Of a stretch of DNA of 64,000 bases, positions 34,215 through 45,047 are shown in pieces. This stretch comes from Maricaulis maris (GTDB lineage: Bacteria > Pseudomonadota > Alphaproteobacteria > Caulobacterales > Maricaulaceae). The notes below the pieces were generated by a model. The model was not told the origin of the DNA. It ran no database searches and saw only the letters and a list, made by a program, of their open reading frames with translations. The stretch covers positions 186,001 through 250,000 of the forward strand of contig NZ_RBIM01000006.1 of NCBI RefSeq assembly GCF_003634045.1, read 5' to 3'. The position numbers and the translations under genes were made by a program. Every line of letters begins with the position of its first letter. Position 1 is the stretch's first letter.

Positions 34215-37200
34215 CTAGAAGCGGACGCGGAAGTCGATGCCGGCGCGTTGATGCTCGGTCTCGGCGCCGAACTCGGCGTCATAGCCGATCGACAGGCCGA
34301 CCCGCTCATTGCCCGCGATCTCGATGTCCGCACCGATCTGGTAAACCAGCTGATCGAGCGAGGTGCCGATCATCGCCGGCTCTGCCAGCGGGTTGGAACC
34401 GAGGAAACGCATCGGCAACTCGAGACGGTCCTGTGTGCTCAGGCGCAGGCCACCGGTCAGCGACACAACCCCGACCATGCCCTCCGTTTCCCGGAAGATA
34501 TGGCCAACCGTCAGCTGCGGATTGATCGCACCGATGAGCTCCTTGTCGGCCCGCACCTCGATGCCCAGACCGTCAAGCCCCTCTTCCGTCAGGCCATCAT
34601 GGTAGAGCGCGGTCAGCGAGGCCGAGACCTGCGGGCGGGCGAACAGGCTGCCATGACGGAAGCTTTCACCCACATGACCATCGAGACGGGCATGGCCGGT
34701 TTCCGGTGAAGACGTGCCGATACCGGTTGTGAAGACTTCCACCGCGCGTTCGGTCTCATGCCATGACCAGCCACCGGAAACGGAGGCGCCGTAATAGGGA
34801 CCGGTCGCGGGATTGCGCTCGGCGCCAAGCCCGACCACGAAACCACTGCTCTCGGTCCTGGCCCGATGCCCGTCAATGCGGATCGGGTCGGTTTGCGCAT
34901 AGCTGACGCCCGCGGCGACGGACCAGTCATCACCGACGCGTTGCTCGAATCCGCCGGTAAAGCGCATCGACTCGCTTTCCGTGTGCAGGTTTTCGAAACC
35001 TGCATCGCGCGCACTCGCGGTCATTTCCAGTCGCGACCAGGCGCATTGATCATCGCGACGACCGATCGGTGATCCGCAATTGAACAGATCATCGGCAAAA
35101 TCATTGGCCGAACTGAGCTGCCCATGCATCACGGCGAGATGAGGCTCCGGATTGAGTTCTGCAAAGACTGCCTCGTAGAGATCAAGCTGGTCCGACTGCA
35201 TATTGCCGAGGAAAGCCAGCAAGCGCCCGATACCGGCAGACCCGCCGACATCCAGGGCCGAATCCATATGCGCACCCAGCGCCCGACCGTTCCGGTTCAA
35301 ACTCGCCAGACCGAAATCCGTGTCGATCAGCAGATGGATGCCGGCCGCATCAGCGGCAATCGAGAAATCGACCGCCAGCGTGTCACGAATGGACAGCCCG
35401 TTGTCGACCGCGCCATCAGCCGTCGCAAACAGCGTGACCGCCTCGCGGTCCTGCAGCCAGGTCAGGGTGACATCACCCGTCCCGGCGACCGTGGCACCAC
35501 CGGTGACATTCACCCGGTCCGACGCATACGGACCATAGGCAACGTCAAACACCAGATGACCGCTATCCGTCTGCTCGAAATGACCATCCAGTTCGACCGT
35601 GTTGATGACCCGCGCGCCATAGAGAAGATTGGTCGTCGGATCGCCAACGGCATCGAAATTCCCGAACGTATCGCCGTTGAGGAGATCGATCGGATAGGTC
35701 GAGGCTGACAGTCCCATGATGAAATTGCCGGCATTGCGGAAGGTCGCTGCGCCAACCGGGCTGGGCGCAGCCACGGGCGTCACTGGCTCGCCGGCCAGCT
35801 CTGCCCCTGTCATGTCGCGGTCAAGTTCCGCCATGACCTGGACGGTCGGCTTGCCGTCCGCCAGCCCGGCCTGCAGGTCACCCTCCGGGATCGGGCCTGA
35901 CAGGGCCTCCTGAACCGGGGCTCCCTTTACGCCGACAGATGCATCGCCATTGCCCGCCATGGGCGATAGCGGTGCTGGCGTTGTTTGGGGGTGCGCGACC
36001 AGATCAGCCTGAACCGGCCGCTTGGTCGTCGCTTCGGTCACACCCGTCGCGACCGGCTCGGATTGCGACACAGCGCCTGCGGCAGCCGCGTCCACCGACA
36101 CACTATTGCCCTGACCCAGAACCGTTTGCGGGCTGACCGCATCATCTCTCAGGTCAATTGTGTCGAAGGCGATGAAGGTCGCCCCCGCCTGGTTGTCGAA
36201 CCGGTTCACGCCCGAACCCAGATCCACATTGCCAACCACCAGGCCGGTATTCTCGATCAGGTCATTGCCGGTTGTGGTGACAATGGCATTGCCGGACACA
36301 GCCGACACACTGCCTGACGTGAACAACGTATTATCGGCGCCGCCGTCGAAGAAGACCCCGATCCCGCGATCCGACCCGCCACGAATGTCATTGTCCAGCG
36401 TCACGGTGATGGCCGCAGCCGCCAGCGCGCTCATCACGTCGACCGCGTCAGCCCGGCTTTCGGGATCAACGAATTCGGCAAGGCCGGCCGGACCGAAACG
36501 GTCGGTGAAGGACGGCATCACCGAACGCGTTTCTGCCGCCTCCGTGGCTGCCGCGACGACATGTACGCCGGCCTGTGCCTCGGCCTGGTCCGGAGCGATC
36601 GCAGCAATCGGTTCGGCCGGCGCGAATGTCGTGCCCAGGCTCTGGGCGAAGAAGGCAATCGCATTGCGGCCGGACGAAATGATGGCACCGGTGTGATTGA
36701 CGATCACCCGGCCCGCTTCGCCTTCACCACCCATGGCGCCGAAGAAACCCAGTCCATTGGCTGAACCAAATGTGCCGCCACCGCCACCGATCGACTGGGC
36801 GAAAATGCCGATGGCACCGCCGCCAAGCAGGTTGATCGTGCCGCTGGAATTGATGGTGACATCACCGCCATCACCGCTATTGCCGCCAATCGGATTGCGG
36901 GCGACATCAACGCCCGCTTCCTGCACGCCGACCGTAGTATCGCCGGCATTGCCGCCACCGCCACCGATCGACTGGGCGAAAATACCGTAGGCACCAATGC
37001 CATGCGTGGTGATATCGCCGGTGTGTGTGACCGTGACATCGCCGCCATCGCCGGCATTGCCACCGATACCACCGAAGGAAATCGCGCCGGCATTCGAGAT
37101 ATAGCCGTCGCCGGCATTGCCGCCGCCGCCGCCGATCGACTGGGCGAGAATGGCGTGGGCATTGTCACCGGTCGTGACGATCGAACCGCTATTGGTCACA

Positions 37201-40200
37201 ACCACATTGCCGCCATCACCGGATGCGCCGCCAAAGCCGCCCATGCCGATGCTGATGTCCGGTTGGAAAGTGCTGCCCAGATCGCCATTGTTTTCGATGA
37301 CGGCATTCCGGGTATCGCGTGAGCCGTCCATATTGCCGGCGCCGCCATTGCCGCCGCCACCGCCGATAGATTGGGCGAAAATGCCATAGGCTAGGTCGCC
37401 GTCTTCACCGTAATTCGGGTCATCATCGGCGCTGAAAAAGCGTGTGCCGGAGGTCTGGATCGAACCGGTATTGATGACGGTGACATCACCGCCATCGCCC
37501 GCTGCGCCGCCAAACCCACCGATCGCGATCGTGCCGGTGGCGGTTGCACCGCCCATGCCGACTTCGCCGCCACCGCCACCAACCGATTGTGCGAAAATAC
37601 CGCGCGCACCATCGCCCCAGGTATTGATCGAACCCGAATTGGTGACCCGCACATCGCCGCCATCACCCGAAGCTCCGCCAAATCCACCCAGCGTGAAACT
37701 CAGCGAGTCATTGTCACTGCTGGACAACAGGGCATCCAGTTCCTCGCCATCCAGCGACGTGCCGCCGCCATTGCCGCCGCCGCCGCCGACAGACTGGGCC
37801 TTGATGCCGTCCGAACCGGCGCCGAAGGTCGTGATTGCGCCGCTATTGGCAACCGTGACATCGCCACCATTGCCCGCGGCACCACCAAATCCGCCAACCA
37901 CGGCGACCAGCTCAAGATTCTTGGTGTCATCATTGACGCTGGATGCGTCACGCGTGATTGCAAATCCGGTCGCGCTGCCACCATTGCCGCCGCCGCCGCC
38001 GATGGACTGGGCAAAGACACCGTTGGAGCCACGGACCCAGGATATGATCGTGCCCTCATTGTCGACGGACACATCACCGCCATTACCGGCCGCGCCGCCA
38101 GACCCGCCGACGGTTATCGCGATCGAGGCCGACTCGCTGGCCCCGGCTGCACCTGTCGCCGACATGCTGGGCCCACCATTGCCGCCGCCGCCGCCGACAG
38201 ACTGGGCGAAGACGACATGAGCGTCCTTGTTCACGGTGACGAGCGTGCCGCTATTGGTCACAAACACATCGCCGCCATGCCCACCGGTGCCGCCGAAGCC
38301 GCCGACCGAGGTTGCCAGGTTGAATGTGTTCGAGCCGATCCCGCCGGCACCCGCACCGCCGCCGCCGGTCGGCGCACAAGGCGTCTCGGATTCAGGCAGG
38401 CATTGGTCGCCAATGATCTGGGTTCCGAAGGCGCTGGAGTCGAGGCCGGCAAAACCACCATCCCCGCCGCCACCGCCGACCGACTGGGCGAAGATCGCGT
38501 GGGATGCTTCGCCCCAGGCGGTGATCGAACCGGAATTGTTGACGGTGACCGTATTGCCGGTATTGCCCGTGCCGCCGGTCCCGCCGACCGCAAAGCTCAG
38601 ATTGACCGAGTCCGACCCGCCGGCTGCGAGCGAACCGCTCGAGCCGCCGGTGCCACCACCGCCGCCGACCGACTCCGCATAAATGCCGTGCGCGCGATAG
38701 CCGGCGGTCTGGATGATCGAGGATGAGGTGACATCAACCGTGCCGGCCGTGCCGCCCTCGCCGCCAGTGCCACCAATACTGGCCGCGACATTGACCGAGT
38801 CCGACGCGCCGAAGGTCGCCGTCAGCGCCATGCCGCCATTGCCGCCGCCACCGCCGACCGACTGGGCAAAGACGCCATGCGCCCGATCACCCTCTGTCAT
38901 CAGCAATGAGCCGCTGGTATCGACGATCACGTCGCCGGCCGCGCCACCGGTTCCGCCGCTCCCGCCAAGGCCGAAGCTGATCCCCATGGCGCGGTTATTG
39001 CCGACCGTGCCGGACATGCTGCCGGTCCAGCCGCCATTGCCACCGCCGCCGCCGACTGACTGGGCCAGGATGGCGCTGGACATGTCGCCCGCCGTGCCGA
39101 TGGAGGCGGTATTGGTGACATCGACCGTGCCGGCCGTGCCGCCTGTACCGCCGCTGCCACCAAGAGAAACGCCGATCGAGACGGACCGGTCACCGGCCGT
39201 GAGGGCGCCGGATACGGCAAAGCCGCCATTGCCGCCGCCGCCACCGACGGATTGCGCCAGGATGCCGACCGAATTGTCGCCGGCGGTCGTGATCTGACCA
39301 TTATTGGTCACCTGAACCCCTTCGCCCGTGCCGCCGACACCGCCCGAGCCACCCAGCGAGACGCCGAGGCCGGCTGAACTGTTGCCAAATCCGCCGGCAA
39401 GCGATGCGGCCCAGCCGCCATTGCCGCCGCCACCACCGACCGACTGCGCCAGGATGCCGTGGCTATTGTCGCCAAAGGAGGCCAGGACGGCCGAGTTCAG
39501 CACGTCCGCTGTCGAGGCATTGCCGCCGCTGTCACCGGAGCCGCCGAGCGAAACCGCCACACCGCCGGCGCGGTCGCCCAGGGCCACCGAAGCCGCGAAG
39601 CTGGCGCCACCATTGCCGCCACCGCCGCCAATCGACTGCGCATGCACAGCCGAAGACTGGTCGCCCAGCGTCTGGACATTGCCGGACACGGTCACATCGA
39701 CCGCACCCGCCACACCGCCGCTGCCGCCATCGCCGCCAAGGGCGACATTGATCGCCGCACTGTTTCCGCCGCCGGTCGCGCCGAAGGCACCCGAGAAGCC
39801 GCCATTGCCGCCACCGCCGCCGACCGACTGGGCGAAGATGCCGGCAGACTGATCACCTTCGGTGCCGACCTGGCCACGCGAGTCGACCGTGACCGCACCG
39901 CCGGTATTGCCACTGCCGCCACTTCCGCCAAGCGAAACACCGATCGCCGCGCTGTTGGAAGACGCCAGGCTGATCCCGCCGGTAATGGACAGGCCGCCAT
40001 TGCCGCCGCCACCGCCGACCGACTGGGCGAAAATTCCATTGGACTGGTCGCCGAGCGTGTAGATCGTCTCCAGCGTGTTGACGTTGACCGCGCCGCCCGT
40101 ACCGCCCGAACCGCCATTGCCACCAATGGCAACATTGATACCGGCTGCATTGGAACTGCCTGCGGTTATGGTCCCGGAGATTGCGGCTCCACCATTGCCG

Positions 40201-43200
40201 CCACCGCCGCCGATGGACTGGGCAAGAATGCCATTGGCATTGTCGCCTTCCGTCGTGATTTGATCAGTGGCATTGACCGTCACCACGCCAGCCGTATTGC
40301 CGGTGCCGCCACCGCCGCCCAGGGAGACGCCGACTGCGGCAGCCTGGGTGCCAAAGCTCAAACCGCCGGTAACCGAGAAGCCACCATTGCCGCCACCGCC
40401 GCCCAGCGATTGCGCCGAGATGCCATGGGCGCCATCGCCCAGCGTGGCGATTTCCTGTGCGGTGACCGTAACATCACCGGCTGAACCGCCACTGCCGCCC
40501 GATCCACCGATGCCGACATTCACGGCACCACCAACCGAGCCGCCGCCGACCAGGCTCGCGGCAATGGCAAATCCTCCATTGCCGCCGCCGCCACCGATTG
40601 ACTGCGCCAGCACACCGATCGCGCCGTCACCGCCGGTTGCGACATCCTCGACGGTCACATTGACGGTCGAGGCCGCGCCGCCGACCCCGCCGGAGCCACC
40701 AAGCGAAACATTGACCGCCCCGCCGACACTCATGCCACCGGCAGCACCCGCAGCGACCGAGAAGCCACCATTGCCACCACCACCACCGATGGATTGCGCC
40801 AGTACGCCGTGCGCGTCAGTCCCGCGCGTGATGATGTGATCCGTCTGGGTAACCGTGACCGAGCGGGCATAGGAGCCGGCACCACCGCCACCACCAATCG
40901 ACACACCCACGCCGACACCGGCCGTGCCGCCGGCTGCGATATTCCCGGTCGCCGACCAGCCGCCATTGCCGCCACCGCCACCGATCGACTGGGCCGCGAT
41001 CCCGTGGGATCCGGCGCCTGTCGTCTCGACCACCGCCGTCGACGCAACAGTCACATCGTCCGCATGGGCACCGTCACCGGCCGCGCCGCCGAGCGCGACA
41101 TTCACCGCGCCGCCCGCCGTACCACCCAGGGCCAGTGAGCCCGAGAAGGCAAAGCCGCCATTGCCGCCACCGCCGCCAATCGATTGCGCGAGGATGCCAT
41201 GGGACACATTGCCGAAGGTGAAGACGGTCCCGTCCGAGGTCACCACGACATCGCCATTGACGACACCGCCGCTTCCACCATCGCCGCCCAGAGAGACACC
41301 GATGCCGACACCCGCCGTTCCGCCAACGCTGAGCGAGCCGGTCGCCGACCAGCCACCATTACCGCCGCCGCCGCCGACCGACTGGGCAAACAAGCCGTGT
41401 GAATTGTCACCGGAGGTGGCGACCACACCATCGCTGTTGAGCGTGACCTGCCCGGAATAGGATCCGGCTCCGCCATCCCCCCCCAGCGCGACATCGACGC
41501 CAACGCCGGCAATACCCCCGGCAGAGAGCGAACCGGAGAAGGAGAATCCGCCATTGCCGCCACCGCCGCCGATGGACTGGGCAACAAGGCCATGCGCATT
41601 GCTGCCTGCGGTGATCACATTGCCGGTCGCGTCGATCAGAACCGTGCTGCCAAAGCCGCCAGCGCCGCCGCTGCCGCCCATCGACACACCCAGGCTGACC
41701 GCCGCGCCGGTCGAAATGGCGAGGTTGGCCGTACCGGTCCAACCACCATTGCCGCCACCGCCGCCGACTGACTGGGCCAGCACGCCGAAGGAGTTATCAC
41801 CGCTGGTCTGAATCGTGTCTGCGGTCCGGACCGTGACGGAATCCGAGTCCCCCCCGGCACCACCATCGCCACCCACGGCAACCGATACGGACGCCGACGC
41901 GCCAACACCGGCACTGACGGCACCGGCAAAGCTCTGGCCGCCATTGCCGCCGCCGCCGCCGACCGACTGGGCCAGGACAGCATGCGCATTATCACCAAAT
42001 GTCAGGACCGAGCCGTCGAGGTCCATCTCGACAACACCGCCGCGGCCACCGGCGCCGGCGTTGCCACCAACGGCGACACTGACCGAGCCAAAGGCGCCGA
42101 TCGAGCCGGCAACCGAATAGCCGCCATTGCCGCCACCACCGCCGACCGACTGGCCGACAATCCCGGTCGAACCGTGTTCGCGGGTTTCGATGAATGCCCC
42201 GTCCGCGGTGTTGACCCGGACCGTTCCACCCTCGCCGCCGACCGCGCCATCGCCACCGACAGCGACACTGGCGAAGAGGCCGCCGGAGACAGCACTGCCC
42301 CCATTACCGCCACCGCCACCGATCGACTGGGCAATGATGCCGTTGGAGTTCTCGTTGGTTGTGAGGATATTGCCGTTGGCATTGACCGTGACAGTCGAGG
42401 CCGAATTGCCGGTACCGCCTTGGCCGCCGACGGACACCATGCCACCCGCGCCGCCGCCATTGCCGCCGCCGCCGCCGATCGACTGCGCGACAATACCGGT
42501 CGCGCCATTGCCTTGCGTCTGGATCAGGCCGCTTGTCGTGACGGTGACTGTGTTACCCGTACCGCCGCCGGATCCGTCACCGCCAATGGCGCCGATGCCG
42601 CCGCCGGCACCGCCATTGCCGCCACCACCGCCGATGGATTGGGCGAGAATGCCGAATGCCCGGTCGCCCTCGGTCAGGACGCTGCCCATCGTGATATCGA
42701 CAACACCGCCATCACCGCCAACATCGCCGTCGCCGCCAATCCCGACGATACCGCCGCTGGTGCCACCATTGCCGCCGCCGCCACCGATGGCCTGCGCCAA
42801 AACACCGTGTGCGTCCATGCCGGTCGTCGATATGGTCCCGGTCCCGCTGACGGTGACCGTCTCCGCGCTGCCGCCCGCATCACCATCGCCGCCGATGGCC
42901 GCCAGACCGACGGTCGAGCTGCCATTGCCGCCGCCGCCGCCAATCGATTGCACCAGGATTCCCAGCGCGCCTTCGCCGGTGGTCGTGATCAACCCGTCAT
43001 TGTCGACCCGAACCTCGCCAGCCGCGCCGCCGGACCCGCCGGTGCCGCCCAGCGCCACGAGTCCGCCGGTGCCACGCCCGGACCCGCCACCGCCGCCGAT
43101 CGATTGCGCCATGATGCCGTGACTGCGGTCACCGGTCGTCGTCGTACCGGTGGAGATGGCACCGTCATTGTAAACAGTAACCGTACTGGCATCGCCGCCA

Positions 43201-44603
43201 GAGCCGGAGCCGGCGCCCAGCGCCGCAATGCCGGCAGACGCGCCGCTACGACCGCCACCGCCGCCGATGGACTGCGCGGTGATGCCGACAGCATCGTCGC
43301 CGCGCGTCGTGATCGTGCCGGTCGCCGCGTTGGTGACCACAACGAGACCGCCATTGCCGGCGCCGCCGCCTCCGCCGCCGAAGGCAACCAGTCCACCGGA
43401 TGCGCCCGCATCGCCGCCCGAGCCGCCAATGCTTTGCGCCACGATCCCGTCGGAATAAGTCCCTGTGGTGATGATCGAGCCGTAATTTGTGACCGTGACG
43501 GTGGACCCATTGCCGCCGGTACTGCCGGAATCCGCGTCGCCGACAATGCCGAAACTCGAACCGGCATCGCCCGACGCACCGCCCATTGACTGCGCCAGAA
43601 TACCGTTCGCGCTGAGACCCGTCGTGCTGATGGCACCGTGATTGACGACCGTGACCGTACCGCCTTCAGCCGCCGGCCCTGACGACCCGCCATCCGACCA
43701 GATAAATCCGCTGCCGCCATCGCCACCTGAACCGGCACGGCTGAGCGCAAAAATGCCGTGTCCAGCCTCGCCCGAGGTCGACACATCGACATGGCTGGTG
43801 AGTTGGACGACGCCGCCTGCGCCACTCGCGCCGCCTTCATAGCCTTGGAATCCAAAGCCCACGGAATCGCCACCATCGCCACCGTCGCCGCCGATTGAAA
43901 CCACGCTGATTCCGGGCAGGTTGTCGGTGATCGACTCGATGTCCCCGAAGCCGGACGTCGTCAGCGTGTGGATCACATCCGGCCCCGGACCGCCATCCTC
44001 GCCGGGATCGCCATTCTCACCGATCGTGAAGCATTTGATGATGCAAATCCGGGCGCCCCAGGCATTGTCACCGTCGGCGCCGTTCGAACCCGTTTGCCGG
44101 TCCGAAAACACATTGATGTTTCCGGCCGGGATTGCCGGATTGACGGTGGTCGCGGGCGAGCCCGGCGATCCGGTCACCCCGGAGGAGGCCGTCGTGATGT
44201 CACCGCTGCGGGAGGTGACCGAGGAGAAGGTGAAGCTGTTGCCGTCGCCGTCTTCGGCTGTGTAGGACACAATGGCCGCAAACGGGTCGATATTGATCGA
44301 GGTGATCGTATAGGTGGCCGCGCTGCCGGGCGTGTCCGCGGTGGCCGTCGGGTCAACAATCGTCTCGCCGACCGCGGTCGCGACGATGATGACATTGAAG
44401 GCATCCGTCATCACCACATTGTCGCCGAGGACGGCCTGGACGGTTTCCGTACCGCCGGTGATAGGATTGGTGACAGTATCGCCGACATCGACTGCCCAGG
44501 CCGCCGGGCTGACAATTGCAGCGAGGCTCGCTCCTGCCAGCGCAATGCTCATCGCGTGCGGCGAGGTGCCGAGAAGCAGAGACGAAATACGGCGGGACTG
44601 CAT
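34215..44603 (-). CDS. Giant glycine-rich autotransporter (type Va)
   Basis: A 3,462-aa secreted surface protein. An extended signal peptide (RRISSLLLGTSPHAMSIALA to PAAWA) is followed by a short unique head, then a passenger of about 36 repeats of 60-80 residues. Each repeat contains a form of AQSIGGGGGNGG plus strands such as VTVTNSG and HGILAQ, predicted to form a beta-solenoid. After a less repetitive stalk (about 2,500-3,150), the last ~280 residues form the outer-membrane autotransporter barrel ending in DFRVRF with the terminal Phe. Start at 44603 gives a normal signal peptide; an upstream in-frame ATG at 44663 is possible. Likely adhesion or biofilm role (inference). Confidence 0.92.
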   Translation of the reverse strand: MQSRRISSLLLGTSPHAMSIALAGASLAAIVSPAAWAVDVGDTVTNPITGGTETVQAVLGDNVVMTDAFNVIIVATAVGETIVDPTATADTPGSAATYTITSINIDPFAAIVSYTAEDGDGNSFTFSSVTSRSGDITTASSGVTGSPGSPATTVNPAIPAGNINVFSDRQTGSNGADGDNAWGARICIIKCFTIGENGDPGEDGGPGPDVIHTLTTSGFGDIESITDNLPGISVVSIGGDGGDGGDSVGFGFQGYEGGASGAGGVVQLTSHVDVSTSGEAGHGIFALSRAGSGGDGGSGFIWSDGGSSGPAAEGGTVTVVNHGAISTTGLSANGILAQSMGGASGDAGSSFGIVGDADSGSTGGNGSTVTVTNYGSIITTGTYSDGIVAQSIGGSGGDAGASGGLVAFGGGGGGAGNGGLVVVTNAATGTITTRGDDAVGITAQSIGGGGGRSGASAGIAALGAGSGSGGDASTVTVYNDGAISTGTTTTGDRSHGIMAQSIGGGGGSGRGTGGLVALGGTGGSGGAAGEVRVDNDGLITTTGEGALGILVQSIGGGGGNGSSTVGLAAIGGDGDAGGSAETVTVSGTGTISTTGMDAHGVLAQAIGGGGGNGGTSGGIVGIGGDGDVGGDGGVVDITMGSVLTEGDRAFGILAQSIGGGGGNGGAGGGIGAIGGDGSGGGTGNTVTVTTSGLIQTQGNGATGIVAQSIGGGGGNGGGAGGMVSVGGQGGTGNSASTVTVNANGNILTTNENSNGIIAQSIGGGGGNGGSAVSGGLFASVAVGGDGAVGGEGGTVRVNTADGAFIETREHGSTGIVGQSVGGGGGNGGYSVAGSIGAFGSVSVAVGGNAGAGGRGGVVEMDLDGSVLTFGDNAHAVLAQSVGGGGGNGGQSFAGAVSAGVGASASVSVAVGGDGGAGGDSDSVTVRTADTIQTSGDNSFGVLAQSVGGGGGNGGWTGTANLAISTGAAVSLGVSMGGSGGAGGFGSTVLIDATGNVITAGSNAHGLVAQSIGGGGGNGGFSFSGSLSAGGIAGVGVDVALGGDGGAGSYSGQVTLNSDGVVATSGDNSHGLFAQSVGGGGGNGGWSATGSLSVGGTAGVGIGVSLGGDGGSGGVVNGDVVVTSDGTVFTFGNVSHGILAQSIGGGGGNGGFAFSGSLALGGTAGGAVNVALGGAAGDGAHADDVTVASTAVVETTGAGSHGIAAQSIGGGGGNGGWSATGNIAAGGTAGVGVGVSIGGGGGAGSYARSVTVTQTDHIITRGTDAHGVLAQSIGGGGGNGGFSVAAGAAGGMSVGGAVNVSLGGSGGVGGAASTVNVTVEDVATGGDGAIGVLAQSIGGGGGNGGFAIAASLVGGGSVGGAVNVGIGGSGGSGGSAGDVTVTAQEIATLGDGAHGISAQSLGGGGGNGGFSVTGGLSFGTQAAAVGVSLGGGGGTGNTAGVVTVNATDQITTEGDNANGILAQSIGGGGGNGGAAISGTITAGSSNAAGINVAIGGNGGSGGTGGAVNVNTLETIYTLGDQSNGIFAQSVGGGGGNGGLSITGGISLASSNSAAIGVSLGGSGGSGNTGGAVTVDSRGQVGTEGDQSAGIFAQSVGGGGGNGGFSGAFGATGGGNSAAINVALGGDGGSGGVAGAVDVTVSGNVQTLGDQSSAVHAQSIGGGGGNGGASFAASVALGDRAGGVAVSLGGSGDSGGNASTADVLNSAVLASFGDNSHGILAQSVGGGGGNGGWAASLAGGFGNSSAGLGVSLGGSGGVGGTGEGVQVTNNGQITTAGDNSVGILAQSVGGGGGNGGFAVSGALTAGDRSVSIGVSLGGSGGTGGTAGTVDVTNTASIGTAGDMSSAILAQSVGGGGGNGGWTGSMSGTVGNNRAMGISFGLGGSGGTGGAAGDVIVDTSGSLLMTEGDRAHGVFAQSVGGGGGNGGMALTATFGASDSVNVAASIGGTGGEGGTAGTVDVTSSSIIQTAGYRAHGIYAESVGGGGGTGGSSGSLAAGGSDSVNLSFAVGGTGGTGNTGNTVTVNNSGSITAWGEASHAIFAQSVGGGGGDGGFAGLDSSAFGTQIIGDQCLPESETPCAPTGGGGAGAGGIGSNTFNLATSVGGFGGTGGHGGDVFVTNSGTLVTVNKDAHVVFAQSVGGGGGNGGPSMSATGAAGASESASIAITVGGSGGAAGNGGDVSVDNEGTIISWVRGSNGVFAQSIGGGGGNGGSATGFAITRDASSVNDDTKNLELVAVVGGFGGAAGNGGDVTVANSGAITTFGAGSDGIKAQSVGGGGGNGGGTSLDGEELDALLSSSDNDSLSFTLGGFGGASGDGGDVRVTNSGSINTWGDGARGIFAQSVGGGGGEVGMGGATATGTIAIGGFGGAAGDGGDVTVINTGSIQTSGTRFFSADDDPNYGEDGDLAYGIFAQSIGGGGGNGGAGNMDGSRDTRNAVIENNGDLGSTFQPDISIGMGGFGGASGDGGNVVVTNSGSIVTTGDNAHAILAQSIGGGGGNAGDGYISNAGAISFGGIGGNAGDGGDVTVTHTGDITTHGIGAYGIFAQSIGGGGGNAGDTTVGVQEAGVDVARNPIGGNSGDGGDVTINSSGTINLLGGGAIGIFAQSIGGGGGTFGSANGLGFFGAMGGEGEAGRVIVNHTGAIISSGRNAIAFFAQSLGTTFAPAEPIAAIAPDQAEAQAGVHVVAAATEAAETRSVMPSFTDRFGPAGLAEFVDPESRADAVDVMSALAAAAITVTLDNDIRGGSDRGIGVFFDGGADNTLFTSGSVSAVSGNAIVTTTGNDLIENTGLVVGNVDLGSGVNRFDNQAGATFIAFDTIDLRDDAVSPQTVLGQGNSVSVDAAAAGAVSQSEPVATGVTEATTKRPVQADLVAHPQTTPAPLSPMAGNGDASVGVKGAPVQEALSGPIPEGDLQAGLADGKPTVQVMAELDRDMTGAELAGEPVTPVAAPSPVGAATFRNAGNFIMGLSASTYPIDLLNGDTFGNFDAVGDPTTNLLYGARVINTVELDGHFEQTDSGHLVFDVAYGPYASDRVNVTGGATVAGTGDVTLTWLQDREAVTLFATADGAVDNGLSIRDTLAVDFSIAADAAGIHLLIDTDFGLASLNRNGRALGAHMDSALDVGGSAGIGRLLAFLGNMQSDQLDLYEAVFAELNPEPHLAVMHGQLSSANDFADDLFNCGSPIGRRDDQCAWSRLEMTASARDAGFENLHTESESMRFTGGFEQRVGDDWSVAAGVSYAQTDPIRIDGHRARTESSGFVVGLGAERNPATGPYYGASVSGGWSWHETERAVEVFTTGIGTSSPETGHARLDGHVGESFRHGSLFARPQVSASLTALYHDGLTEEGLDGLGIEVRADKELIGAINPQLTVGHIFRETEGMVGVVSLTGGLRLSTQDRLELPMRFLGSNPLAEPAMIGTSLDQLVYQIGADIEIAGNERVGLSIGYDAEFGAETEHQRAGIDFRVRF

Positions 44604-44663
44604 CTTCTGGCCCCCATTGGAAGCCTTCGGAAACTTGGACAAGACAATCCCCCCCGGGAACAA

Positions 44664-44983
44664 GATACTGACGCTATTGCCGGGGTTTACGCAAAAACAA
44701 TGCCGCCCCGGCCCCGAAAGACCTTAACGGAAGCTTAAGGATTTACCTAGCGCCGTCTCGGGACGTGCATGCCGCAGGCCGGCAAGCGGCAACATCATGT
44801 AAAAATGAGAGCCGTCTCGAAAGACCGGGTTGGGTCCTGTTATTGCTGTCAGACAACAGCGAAGTGGTATCACGCCAGCCGGATGTTCGGCGTTTCAGCA
44901 GCCAGGTCGCGCCATTCGTCCAGCGCGAGGCGGCCCTCCTTGACCCAGTCGCGGTGGTTGCGCCAACGCCCAACTTCCAAAGA
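44664..44983. other. Gene-free upstream region of the autotransporter
   Basis: About 320 nt with no supportable open frame. It presumably contains the promoter of the autotransporter gene. A purine-rich CGGGGGGAT segment lies near the alternative start at 44663. I could not pick a promoter with confidence. Confidence 0.4.
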
Positions 44984-45017
44984 TCAGCCGGCCCGCGTGG
45001 TATCGCGGACCGGCTGA
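44984..45017 (-). terminator. Hairpin downstream of the first TonB receptor gene
   Basis: TCAGCCGGTCCGCG and CGCGGGCCGGCTGA pair at 13 of 14 positions around a 6-nt loop, 30 nt after the receptor stop codon. Only a weak T stretch (TCTTT) follows on the minus strand, so it may act as a terminator or as mRNA 3' end protection. Confidence 0.5.
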
Positions 45018-45047
45018 CATCAGCTCAGGATTGCCCGAAGGGCTAGA

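Noticed and set aside
41982-43589. A 535-codon open frame antisense to the autotransporter
   Set aside because: It is a by-product of the repetitive glycine codons on the coding strand and has no start signal or domain.
34215-44603. CRISPR-like regular repeats
   Set aside because: The regularity comes from coding repeats of a single long reading frame; repeat units are 180-240 nt, without spacers.
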